64,000 nt of DNA, taken from assembly GCF_003634755.1 (NCBI RefSeq), contig NZ_RBXA01000001.1:744001-808000 (forward strand), read 5' to 3'. Made by a program: the position numbers and the translations under genes. The stretch's first letter is position 1. Each line of letters begins with the position of its first letter. The notes under the pieces were generated by a model. The model was not told where the DNA came from. It was given only the letters and a program-made list of their open reading frames with translations, and did not search any database. The stretch comes from Flavobacterium limicola (GTDB lineage: Bacteria > Bacteroidota > Bacteroidia > Flavobacteriales > Flavobacteriaceae). Positions 54,751 through 63,138 of this stretch are shown piece after piece.

Positions 54751-54834
54751 AAGTAATCAAAAATTTAAAGGCAAACCAATAACGGAATTGGATTAACAGG
54801 TAGTTCTGGAATAGTTTTCATTAGAACAAGAAAC

Positions 54835-54865
54835 AAAAAAAGCCCCAATTACAATTGGAGCTTTT
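54835..54865. terminator. Terminator downstream of the small T9SS gene
   Basis: AAAAAGCCCCAATT pairs with AATTGGAGCTTTT (one unpaired C) with A/T tracts on both sides, 18 bp past the stop of the small T9SS gene. Confidence 0.75.
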
Positions 54866-54882
54866 ATGATGTATTTTTGAAA

Positions 54883-55221
54883 TTATCGGATGATTAATTT
54901 TCTGGTCGCTGATGCTTCTTTTTCATTAATTTTTATGATATAAACACCAGAAGATAGATTAGAAACGTTTAATTCTCTTGAGCTTATCGTGGTTTGAAGT
55001 ACTTTTTTTCCTAAAACATCAAAGATAATTATTTCTTTATCAAGGTCATTTTTAGTAGAAATGTAAACTTTGCCATTATTCACGGGGTTCGGATACAAGC
55101 TTAAACCTTCTATTGTAGCGGTTTCTTGTGTTCTTGGTTGCGGTTTAGTTTCCTGAGCACTAACGCTCAAAGAAAATAAAAAAACCAATACAGTAATAAT
55201 ATAAAAGTAGTTTTTTGCCAT
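54883..55221 (-). CDS. Small T9SS type A sorting domain protein
   Basis: A 112-residue protein: signal peptide (1-22, ending S-V-S-A-Q), a ~15-residue linker, and then almost only a Por secretion C-terminal domain (about 38-112, L-Y-P-N-P-V-N-N-G...I-Y-I-I-K-I to I-I-R). The type A signal normally sends a passenger through T9SS, but here there is practically no passenger. It could be a remnant of a longer gene or a small surface peptide. Confidence 0.88.
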   Translation of the reverse strand: MAKNYFYIITVLVFLFSLSVSAQETKPQPRTQETATIEGLSLYPNPVNNGKVYISTKNDLDKEIIIFDVLGKKVLQTTISSRELNVSNLSSGVYIIKINEKEASATRKLIIR

Positions 55222-55274
55222 CAGATTTGTTTGAATAGTAAATATACAAAAAATAATTCAAAAAGCATACCAAA

Positions 55275-55308
55275 AAAAAGCACCTCTCTTGAAAGAGAAG
55301 TGCTTTTT
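55275..55308 (-). terminator. Terminator of the beta-helix lipoprotein gene
   Basis: AAAAGCACCTCTCTT pairs with AAGAGAAGTGCTTTT with one G-T pair, ending 20 bp past the gene's stop on the minus strand, followed by A/T tracts. Confidence 0.8.
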
Positions 55309-55327
55309 GTTTATATTAAGATGTTTA

Positions 55328-56536
55328 TTAGAATCCTACTGACCATCCAGTAGCCCAAGATGGCATTGCAACGCCATTACCAGCGCCAGTTGCAGCACCT
55401 TCTGATGAAACAATTCCAGATACATCAGCACTTGCACCGCTAGTTGCAGGAGCTACAACATTTAAAGTACCTTTAGTTTTTGCCAATACATCAATGAAAC
55501 TAATATTAACTGCTTTTAATGCAGTTGGAATAAATGCGATTGTTTCGTTGTTTTCAACATTAAAACCTGTTTTCCATCCGCTTAATACTAAATTTGTAAA
55601 AATCCCTTTTGTACCTCTTCTTAATTTCATCGCGTCATTTTCTAACCATGTACCACTTGTTGGAGCACTTCCAGGACCTACAAGAGTTAAGTTAGTAATA
55701 GTAGGGTTAGCGATGGGAGTATTAGCGTAACCTAATTCAAAGTTATCTGCCTCAATTCCTCTATTTCCTTTACCAAATCCTAGTTTCCCAAACCAATTTG
55801 TGTTTGTTCCAGACCATCCTTCCGTCCAGTCAAACTGATCGTCTTCGTTTCCAATAGAAATTAAGTTAGATGTATTTACAGTTCCTCCGAAGAATTCAAT
55901 TCCATCGTCAGCACCATGGTAAAATTCTACGTAATCAATTTTAGTTCCAGAACCAACTCCAAATAATGAAAGTCCGTTAAACTCTTTTTCACTGTTAAAA
56001 GCAGCTCCAGCATATTCAATTCTTAAATAAGTAATTGAACCAGAATTGTCATCCGCTACAGTTCCACCGTAAGTTAAGTCAGCTACTTCTGATTGTGCAG
56101 ATCCAGCACCTCCAGTTATGCGGTTAATAGGAGCTTTTCCACAAATAACCAATCCACCCCAATCACCAGCAAATTTGTTAGCTAGACCAGATGTCATTAC
56201 TACTGGTTTGGCGGCAGTACCGTTTATATTTATTTTTCCTCCCTGAGCAACAGCAATGTAAGATGATGTGCCTGCTGTTCCTTGAATAACTGTTCCCGCT
56301 GGAATTGTTAATGTAGCGCCATTGTTGACTTGAATTTTACCTGTTAATTTATACGTTTTTGTTCCGTCCAGAGTAACTTCACCATCGTTTATAGTTCCTT
56401 GAAAATTGTTTGCATCTGCTGTAAATGTAGATGAAGGTGGAGTGGATGGAGTAGGATTGTCATCAGATGAACAGCTAGTAATTAAACCTACAGCTAATGT
56501 TAAAATCCCGAATAATTTTAAAGTTGATTTTTTCAT
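55328..56536 (-). CDS. Beta-helix-type surface lipoprotein
   Basis: A 402-residue lipoprotein (signal to L-I-T-S-C, lipid Cys 22; the following S-S-D-D-N may be a flavobacterial surface-export signal). The mature part has N-N-G-A-T-L-T-I-P-A-G-T-V-I-Q-G, G-D-W-G-G-L-V-I-C-G-K-A-P-I-N and G-A-D-D-G-I-E-F-F-G-G repeats typical of a parallel beta-helix. Such proteins are often mislabelled multidrug transporter. It sits directly downstream of the TonB receptor and upstream of phosphate genes; it may be the receptor's surface partner, an inference from neighbourhood. Confidence 0.82.
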   Translation of the reverse strand: MKKSTLKLFGILTLAVGLITSCSSDDNPTPSTPPSSTFTADANNFQGTINDGEVTLDGTKTYKLTGKIQVNNGATLTIPAGTVIQGTAGTSSYIAVAQGGKININGTAAKPVVMTSGLANKFAGDWGGLVICGKAPINRITGGAGSAQSEVADLTYGGTVADDNSGSITYLRIEYAGAAFNSEKEFNGLSLFGVGSGTKIDYVEFYHGADDGIEFFGGTVNTSNLISIGNEDDQFDWTEGWSGTNTNWFGKLGFGKGNRGIEADNFELGYANTPIANPTITNLTLVGPGSAPTSGTWLENDAMKLRRGTKGIFTNLVLSGWKTGFNVENNETIAFIPTALKAVNISFIDVLAKTKGTLNVVAPATSGASADVSGIVSSEGAATGAGNGVAMPSWATGWSVGF

Positions 56537-56746
56537 GATTGTTAAATAAATTTTTTGTTATTTACTGTTACAAAGATGCAATAAGTACTTTTTCTTGATG
56601 TTATCTAAATATGAATGTTTGTTTAATAAAAAGCGACTTCAATATTAATTTAATGTAAATCAGATTAAGTTAATTAACTGTGGTTTATTCGATGTTATAG
56701 CTCTATTAAAATCTTATTTATACCTTTTTTTAATTAATAGAAATCA

Positions 56747-56774
56747 AAAAGAGCAGCTTAATAGCTGCTCTTTT
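56747..56774 (-). terminator. TonB receptor gene terminator
   Basis: AAAAGAGCAGCT pairs perfectly with AGCTGCTCTTTT around TAAT, 24 bp past the receptor stop. It separates the receptor from the lipoprotein gene, so the latter has its own promoter in the 56537-56700 gap. Confidence 0.88.
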
Positions 56775-56797
56775 ATAACGATGTAAATGTTGTTATT

Positions 56798-59548
56798 TTA
56801 AAATTGGTAATTCAAATTCAAACTGATTGTTGATCCCTTTTTGTAAGAGAGGACGTTTACATCGCCAGTATTATTTGCTTGTACCCTATTAATTGATGGG
56901 TTGAGTAGGTTTTTTGTCACTAATCCCAATCCTAGTTTTTCAGTAAGTTTAGATTTTACAACAAAATCTAACGATCCAAAGGCTTTATCAATTAAATCTC
57001 CTTTACCACTTGTTCCAATGGCATTAACTCTATCTGAAAAATAAGAGTATGCTAAAGTTGTTGTTAAATTACTCTTTTTATTATTCCATTCGTTAAAGAA
57101 TGTTAAATCAGTGTTTAATAATAGGTCAGAAGCCCCAGTGAATTGTCCTTTAGTATTTGTAAAATCAACTTGAAAATCGGTCTCTGTTTTTACTTTTTCT
57201 GAATTCAATTCTTGGTTGCTATATAGGTACGAAAGATTAATTCCAGCGGAAAGTTTCTTAGCGTTATTTGAATCGATATTAAAAAGTTCTTTTCTGTATT
57301 CAAGTTCAGCACCTGCAACATAACCATAATCTCCTGTGTTTATAAAAGAAATATCATTTGAAGACGATGATATTGTTACTTCATTCATTGGGTTCAAAAT
57401 GTATTTACCAAAAGCTGTTACTGAAATTAGCTCGTTACTTTTTGGAAACATTTCCCATTTGATGTCGATATTGTAATCGTCAGATTCGTATAAATCTTTA
57501 TTTCCTACTTTTACTTGCAATACTTCTTCATAAATAAAAGGGGCTCTTTCTTTAAATTGAGGTAAAGTATACGTTTTGCTCAACCCTAAACGTAAATTTT
57601 GCTTATCATTCAATTCATATTTTACAACTAAACTTGGTAAAAAAGCAGTCTTTTCTAATTGATCCTCACCAATTGATCCTAATTGGGTGTTCCACGCTAC
57701 TTTTTGAGTAATTTGTTCTCCTCTAAGGCCAAGTAAGGCAGTTAATTTTTTGAATTTATATTCTGTGTTTGCAAATGCGGCATGAATCATTAAGTCACCG
57801 CCGTAAGTTTGTGGGAATAGGGCGTTAAACACTTGAGAATTTCCTCGAAAAGTAGCTATCCTAAAATTATCGTTACTAAAATTAGCTTGGTTATAGAATA
57901 AATCTAAATTATTTGGGTCAACAATTGTGTTTGTATTTCCCTCCGTAGCTTTTACATTAAATTGAGTAGCTTGAAAACCTCTTGATTTTATTCTTTCATT
58001 TAGACCAAAAGTAATTTTCCCTAGAAAATCACCGTCTTCATTTTTGTTGAATTTGTAATCATAAGATGCGTTTGCAGCAAGTTCATCTTCTTTTAATTTT
58101 TGAAAATATCTATGATTGTCTGGAGCTGAGATACTCGATAATTGATAACCTGTAGCTTCATTTCTAAAAATATTTTGAACTCTATCTGGCATGCTTCCAT
58201 CAATAATATTGTATGAAATCCCCCAATTTAATTTAGAACGCTCTCCAATTTTATTTTCTCCTAATATCTGGTTTATCCACAAACTGTTCTTTTCATAGTT
58301 AAAACGGCGAATTAAACCATTTCCATCATTTGCAATATCTACAATATACCCGTAATATTCTTCTTTTGATTGTGTAGATGTATTGATGTAAAGGGAGTTG
58401 AAGCTTACTTTGGTGTTATTGTTTATTTTGTAGCCAATATTAGCCATCCCAGTAGTATTAGTTTCGTATTCTAATTCACTAAACCTATCAAAGATTTTAT
58501 TGGCGACACCGTTGCCATTCACACTTGCCTTCGCTGTACCGTTGCTTTTTGCAGAAAAGTCATTCCCAAATGAAGCCGTTGCAAAAAAGCTAAGTTTTCC
58601 TTCTGAACCTATGTCAAATGATTTTCCTCCTGATATACCGAAAGAGGAAGCTATTGGTGCGTAGTCTTTCATTTGAAGCGAACTGTAATTGAATTCGGTA
58701 AGTGGGTTGTTTGGTATAGATTGTTTGGTGAAACCAAATAAGTCATAACCCTTACGCAATTTAAAATTATCTTCAGCAATTGCATTTGTGTTTACTTTTG
58801 ATCCGATATCAATTTTTAAGAATCCTTTTCCTTTATAGTCTTTAGAGATAATGTCAACATTTCCTCCTGCGAAATCACCATAGATATTGCCGTTGTAAAC
58901 TTTATCAATCGATATGTATTCAACAATATCTGTTGAAAAAATCTCAAGATTTAAGTTTTTCTTTTCTGGATCGTTTGACGGAATTGGCAAACCGTTCATG
59001 GTGGTAGAGTTGTATCGGTCTCCTAAACCTCTGACAAATATATTTCCAGAACCTTCTTGTTTAGTTATTCCAGTGGTTTTAGTTACTGCTGTTGCTACAT
59101 CACTAACTCCTTTGCGGGATAGTTCTTGTGAGCCAATACTTTGTTTTATTGCTACTGCGTTTTTTTGATCAAGTAGTAATGCGGTTTCCTTTTCTCGACT
59201 TGGTGCAGTTGCTCTAATTACCACATCTTCTAGTTTGTAGCTTCCGGAACCTAACGTTTTGTTTATAGTTATAGTTTCATTTGCAACTACAGTTACAGGA
59301 ACTTCTATAGATTCATATCCTACAAAACTAAACTGCAAAGTATAATTTCCAGGAAGTACCGTGATGGCATATTTACCATCAATATCAGTATTGGTTCCTA
59401 TATTAGCTCCTTTAATAAGAACGTTAGCAAATGGTAAGGATTGATTATTAGCATCTTTGTCTGTTAACATTCCAGTAACTGTTCCTTTGTTCTGTGAAAA
59501 AGAAATGGCTGTTATTAATAACGTGAAAAATAGTAACTTGAATTTCAT
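56798..59548 (-). CDS. TonB-dependent outer-membrane receptor
   Basis: A 916-residue receptor: signal peptide (1-18), carboxypeptidase-like domain (about 22-105, S-L-P-F-A-N-V-L-I-K-G...D-G-K-Y-A-I), plug domain (about 125-235, G-V-S-D-V-A-T-A...F-V-R-G-L-G-D-R-Y-N-S-T-T-M-N-G-L-P-I), and a 22-strand barrel ending L-N-L-N-Y-Q-F. The plug motif G-L-G-D-R-Y marks the group that is not SusC. The substrate is unknown. The adjacent PhoBR, porin and PstS, plus a Pho-like half-site pair upstream, suggest uptake of a phosphorus compound. Confidence 0.88.
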   Translation of the reverse strand: MKFKLLFFTLLITAISFSQNKGTVTGMLTDKDANNQSLPFANVLIKGANIGTNTDIDGKYAITVLPGNYTLQFSFVGYESIEVPVTVVANETITINKTLGSGSYKLEDVVIRATAPSREKETALLLDQKNAVAIKQSIGSQELSRKGVSDVATAVTKTTGITKQEGSGNIFVRGLGDRYNSTTMNGLPIPSNDPEKKNLNLEIFSTDIVEYISIDKVYNGNIYGDFAGGNVDIISKDYKGKGFLKIDIGSKVNTNAIAEDNFKLRKGYDLFGFTKQSIPNNPLTEFNYSSLQMKDYAPIASSFGISGGKSFDIGSEGKLSFFATASFGNDFSAKSNGTAKASVNGNGVANKIFDRFSELEYETNTTGMANIGYKINNNTKVSFNSLYINTSTQSKEEYYGYIVDIANDGNGLIRRFNYEKNSLWINQILGENKIGERSKLNWGISYNIIDGSMPDRVQNIFRNEATGYQLSSISAPDNHRYFQKLKEDELAANASYDYKFNKNEDGDFLGKITFGLNERIKSRGFQATQFNVKATEGNTNTIVDPNNLDLFYNQANFSNDNFRIATFRGNSQVFNALFPQTYGGDLMIHAAFANTEYKFKKLTALLGLRGEQITQKVAWNTQLGSIGEDQLEKTAFLPSLVVKYELNDKQNLRLGLSKTYTLPQFKERAPFIYEEVLQVKVGNKDLYESDDYNIDIKWEMFPKSNELISVTAFGKYILNPMNEVTISSSSNDISFINTGDYGYVAGAELEYRKELFNIDSNNAKKLSAGINLSYLYSNQELNSEKVKTETDFQVDFTNTKGQFTGASDLLLNTDLTFFNEWNNKKSNLTTTLAYSYFSDRVNAIGTSGKGDLIDKAFGSLDFVVKSKLTEKLGLGLVTKNLLNPSINRVQANNTGDVNVLSYKKGSTISLNLNYQF

Positions 59549-59595
59549 TTGTTTTTAATTTTTTTGCAAAGTAACGTCCAAAATGTAAAATGTAA

Positions 59596-59611
59596 GTTAC
59601 TGACTTGTTAC
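59596..59611 (-). promoter_or_regulatory. Pho-box-like direct repeat upstream of the TonB receptor
   Basis: On the minus strand GTAAC occurs twice with an 11-bp period, the spacing of PhoB half-sites, about 50 bp before the receptor ATG. A TTACTTTG resembling a -7 element follows. The match is weaker than at the porin and pstS genes. Confidence 0.35.
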
Positions 59612-59725
59612 GGTTATGTTTTGTTTTAGGACTCAAAATGTACTTAATATTAAATTACGGTTAACAGCTTTTCAATACCCCTTTTATTATTACATTTACA
59701 ATTCAAAAACAATTTTTGACGCTTT

Positions 59726-60409
59726 ATGAAGAAAAAACACACGAAGATTTTATTAGTAGATGACGAACCAGATATCCTAGAAATTGTGGGGTATAACCTC
59801 TCTCAAGAGGGGTATCAAATCTTTACAGCTGCAAATGGAAAAGAAGCTATAGCCAAGGCTAAAAAAGAAATCCCAGACCTTATTATAATGGATGTTATGA
59901 TGCCGGAAATGGACGGGATGGAAGCTTGCGAGAACATTAGAAAAATTCCAGAACTTAGTAATGTAATTATAACTTTCCTGACGGCCAGAAGCGAGGATTA
60001 CTCTCAAGTTGCCGGTTTTGATGCAGGTGCGGATGATTATATTACAAAGCCCATCAAACCCAAATTATTAGTTAGCAAAGTAAAAGCCTTGCTGCGTAGA
60101 CTAAATGAAAAAGAGCAAAACAGCGAGACTCTTAATGTAGGCGGTATTGAAATCAATCGGGAAGAGTACAAAATTGTTAAAGATAATATTGAAATTGCAT
60201 TACCAAGAAAAGAGTTTGAATTGTTTTATCTTTTGGCTTCAAAACCAGGGAAAGTATTCAAACGCGATGAAATTCTAGATAAAGTTTGGGGTAATGAAGT
60301 GGTTGTTGGAGGCAGAACGATTGATGTGCATATCAGAAAATTACGAGAAAAAATTGGAGAAGAATTATTCAAAACAATAAAAGGAGTAGGGTATAAGTTT
60401 GAAGTATAA
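59726..60409 (+). CDS. phoB: Response regulator, PhoB-like (OmpR family)
   Basis: A 227-residue regulator: receiver domain (about 6-120) with the acidic pair D12-D13, phospho-acceptor D56 in I-M-D-V-M-M-P, T in F-L-T-A-R and K in I-T-K-P-I-K-P; then an OmpR/PhoB winged-helix domain (about 130-227, R-K-E-F-E-L-F-Y-L-L-A...G-G-R-T-I-D-V-H-I-R-K-L-R). The kinase gene starts one base after its stop. PhoB identity is supported by the porin and pstS genes downstream. Confidence 0.88.
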   Translation: MKKKHTKILLVDDEPDILEIVGYNLSQEGYQIFTAANGKEAIAKAKKEIPDLIIMDVMMPEMDGMEACENIRKIPELSNVIITFLTARSEDYSQVAGFDAGADDYITKPIKPKLLVSKVKALLRRLNEKEQNSETLNVGGIEINREEYKIVKDNIEIALPRKEFELFYLLASKPGKVFKRDEILDKVWGNEVVVGGRTIDVHIRKLREKIGEELFKTIKGVGYKFEV

Positions 60410-61465
60410 ATGACAATAAATTTTAAAAAAACATATCGCTTTGCCGTAAAGTCGGCGCTTTATATTACCCTTTTTTCTACCGGATTAGTTGGTTTTCTGA
60501 TCTACTTATTTTTTTCTTTTTCCTATCAGTTTTGCTTAATCTTTGCCTTTTCAATAGCTACCTTTTCATTTATAGTAATCCAGTATCGGGTTGAGCGTTT
60601 CATTTATAAAAAAGTAAAAAAAATATACGATGACGTTTCTTTATTAGAGTCAAGTACTTTCAGAAACCAGCCTATAACTACCGATATGGCTACACTTACC
60701 CGTGAAGTGAAGAAGTTTGCGACCGACAAAAAGTTAGAAATTGAAACCTTAAAAGTCCGGGAAGAATACCGGAGAGAGTTTCTTGGAAATGTCTCCCATG
60801 AACTTAAAACACCACTTTTTACGGTTCAAGGATATCTCTCCACCTTACTTGATGGAGCGATGAATGATAAAACAATCCGAAAAAAATATTTAGAACGTGC
60901 TGAAAAAGGTGTGGAAAGACTTATCTATATAGTACAGGATTTAGATATGATTTCCAAACTCGAAATTGGAGATCTAAATTTAGAGATTGCTGAATTTGAC
61001 ATCGTTAAGCTGGTACAAAATGTTTTTGATCTGCTAGAAATGAAAGCCTCTAAAAAAGATATTCTATTGATGTTTGATATGAAATACAATAGGCCTGTTA
61101 TGGTGGTTGGGGATAAGGAAAAAATCCAACAAGTAGTAATGAATTTGATTGTGAACTCTATTAAATACGGAAAATTAAAAGGTTCTACAGAAGTTAGTAT
61201 TGAAGATTTAACTGACGAAAAAGTCATTGTCCGAATTACGGATAATGGCGAAGGAATTGAGAAGAAAAATATTTCGAGACTTTTTGAACGTTTTTATAGA
61301 GTAGATAAAAGTGGTGCAAGAACTGAAGGTGGTTCTGGTTTGGGATTGTCTATTGTGAAGCATATTATCGAAGCACATGATGAGAAAATTTATGTAAATA
61401 GTAAATTCGGAATCGGGTCTGAATTTTCTTTTACACTTGAAAAGGGAAATAGAAGCAGTAAATAA
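60410..61465 (+). CDS. phoR: Sensor histidine kinase, PhoR-like
   Basis: A 351-residue kinase: two membrane helices (about 12-36 and 40-58) with almost no periplasmic loop, as in PhoR; HisKA with H130 in V-S-H-E-L-K-T-P-L; and a HATPase domain with N-x-x-x-N (L-I-V-N-S-I-K-Y), D-N-G-E-G-I and G-S-G-L-G-L-S-I. No PAS domain is apparent, unlike E. coli PhoR. It should sense phosphate status through the Pst system and phosphorylate the adjacent regulator. Confidence 0.88.
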   Translation: MTINFKKTYRFAVKSALYITLFSTGLVGFLIYLFFSFSYQFCLIFAFSIATFSFIVIQYRVERFIYKKVKKIYDDVSLLESSTFRNQPITTDMATLTREVKKFATDKKLEIETLKVREEYRREFLGNVSHELKTPLFTVQGYLSTLLDGAMNDKTIRKKYLERAEKGVERLIYIVQDLDMISKLEIGDLNLEIAEFDIVKLVQNVFDLLEMKASKKDILLMFDMKYNRPVMVVGDKEKIQQVVMNLIVNSIKYGKLKGSTEVSIEDLTDEKVIVRITDNGEGIEKKNISRLFERFYRVDKSGARTEGGSGLGLSIVKHIIEAHDEKIYVNSKFGIGSEFSFTLEKGNRSSK

Positions 61466-61621
61466 TATATAGATTCAAAATGTAATTTTAAAGTTACATA
61501 TTTTAAAAATGTTATAAATGTTAAAGTTTGGAATAAAAAAAGTATCTTTGTAAATGCCTAATAAACAATTAGTTATAATTTATTTGTAACAATTTGTTAA
61601 CATTAGGTTTTTATTTAACAC

Positions 61622-61659
61622 TTGCGTAATGTTTAGTTAACATTACGCAATCATCTTTG
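61622..61659 (+). promoter_or_regulatory. Putative Pho box and promoter of the porin gene
   Basis: TAAT (61627) and TAAC (61638) are 11 bp apart; from the second half-site the TTTG of a -7-like element (61656-61659) ends 22 bp later, exactly as at pstS. A second pair, TAAC at 61587 and 61598, lies upstream, and TTAAC at 61615. The first pair also sits in a perfect 10-bp inverted repeat TTGCGTAATG/CATTACGCAA (61622-61650). Confidence 0.5.
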
Positions 61660-61685
61660 GTGTACTAAACAAACAACATTTAATC

Positions 61686-63002
61686 GTGAAAAAAGCATTA
61701 TTAATTATTGCAAGTATATTTGTAGTACATCAAGTATCTGCACAAATTACACCTGCTGTAGAAACTTCTACGAATAAACAGGAGCTTACTAAATCCATAA
61801 TCCATGTTTTGGATTCTATCAAGAGAGTTAAAGAAGTCCAAGAAAAAACGAAGGAAAAAAAAGAACAATGGTATGACAAAATCGGCATAAGAGGATATGT
61901 ACAAGTGCGATACAATGGGTTGTTTTCTTCTAACGACAAAGTGTCCTGTGATCAATGTGATAAGTCCTGGGGGACAACATCAACAGCAGTAGATGCAAAA
62001 TCGAATAATGGCCTTTTTTTAAGACGAGCCCGAATTGTATTTTCGGGACAAATTCATCCTAATGTCTATTTTTATATTCAGCCAGATTTTGCAAGTTCTC
62101 CGTCATCTGGGGTTAATAATTTTGCTCAAATCAGAGATGCTTATTTTGATTTGTCATTTGATGTAAAGAAAGAGTATCGAATTAGAATTGGACAAAGTAA
62201 AATCCCTTTTGGATTCGAAAACTTGCAATCTAGTCAAAATCGATTGGTTTTGGATCGTAACGATGCTTTGAATAGTGCGGTGGTAAACGAAAGAGATTTA
62301 GGAGCATTTTTTTATTGGGCTCCAAGTAAAATTAGAGAGCGTTTTGCTATGCTGATCAAAGATGGGTATAAAGGTTCTGGAGATTATGGAGTATTTGGGT
62401 TTGGAGTATATAATGGACAAACAGCAAATAAGTCAGAAGCAAACAGGGACTTGCATGTTGTGACTAGAATAAGTTATCCTTTTGAAATTGGTAGTCAAAT
62501 TATAGAGCCTGGCATACAAGCATATACCGGAAAATGGGCTTTTACCAATGAGCTTTCTACAGGAGTAACTACTCCAAATAAGCAATATACAACAGATCAA
62601 AGGATTGCGGCTTCTTTCGTGCTTTATCCTAAACCATTTGGAGTTCAAACAGAATACAATATCGGTAAGGGCCCCCGCTATAATAAAACTACCAATACAG
62701 TTGAGCTTTCTAATCTGGAGGGTGGTTATATTACTTTAAATTACAAATGGGATTTGCCTAAAAACCAATACATTTATCCTTTTGCCAAATTCCAGTATTA
62801 TGATGGTGGTAAGAAATTTGAGAAAGATGCCAGAAGTTATGTTGTAAGAGATTATGAGTTGGGAGTAGAATGGCAGCCTATCAAGGCATTTGAGTTAGTG
62901 GCAGAATGGGTTATTGCTGATAGAACATTCGAAGATAGCGCCCTTCCAAATAACAGGCAACGAGGAAATTTATTGCGCTTACAAGCACAGTTCAACTTTT
63001 AA
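61686..63002 (+). CDS. Phosphate-selective porin (OprO/OprP family)
   Basis: A 438-residue outer-membrane protein with a signal peptide (1-20, ending Q-V-S-A-Q). A short coiled-coil-like helix (about 30-60, K-R-V-K-E-V-Q-E-K-T-K-E-K) may trimerise it. The barrel follows with G-Y-V-Q-V-R-Y-N, F-L-R-R-A-R-I-V-F and the final strand L-R-L-Q-A-Q-F-N-F. It matches the phosphate-selective porin O/P family. The start is GTG 61686, since no in-frame ATG gives a signal peptide. The Pho-like box upstream and PhoBR/pstS neighbours support a phosphate role. Confidence 0.88.
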   Translation: MKKALLIIASIFVVHQVSAQITPAVETSTNKQELTKSIIHVLDSIKRVKEVQEKTKEKKEQWYDKIGIRGYVQVRYNGLFSSNDKVSCDQCDKSWGTTSTAVDAKSNNGLFLRRARIVFSGQIHPNVYFYIQPDFASSPSSGVNNFAQIRDAYFDLSFDVKKEYRIRIGQSKIPFGFENLQSSQNRLVLDRNDALNSAVVNERDLGAFFYWAPSKIRERFAMLIKDGYKGSGDYGVFGFGVYNGQTANKSEANRDLHVVTRISYPFEIGSQIIEPGIQAYTGKWAFTNELSTGVTTPNKQYTTDQRIAASFVLYPKPFGVQTEYNIGKGPRYNKTTNTVELSNLEGGYITLNYKWDLPKNQYIYPFAKFQYYDGGKKFEKDARSYVVRDYELGVEWQPIKAFELVAEWVIADRTFEDSALPNNRQRGNLLRLQAQFNF

Positions 63003-63081
63003 TAAATTGTTATCATTCATTTTTGGCGGATTAAATAATTATTAAAATTAAGATAATAATAAAGATAGTATAATGCTGGCT

Positions 63082-63114
63082 TAACATACTGTTAATATTA
63101 GGTGTATACTTTTG
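63082..63114 (+). promoter_or_regulatory. Putative Pho box and promoter of pstS
   Basis: TAAC (63082) and TAAT (63093) have an 11-bp period, and TACTTTTG at 63107-63114 is a perfect TAnnTTTG -7 element. The distance from the second half-site to the end of TTTG is 22 bp, identical to the porin gene. No TTG -33 is needed if the activator occupies that place. Confidence 0.55.
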
Positions 63115-63138
63115 TACAAATTTATAAATAAACAAAAA

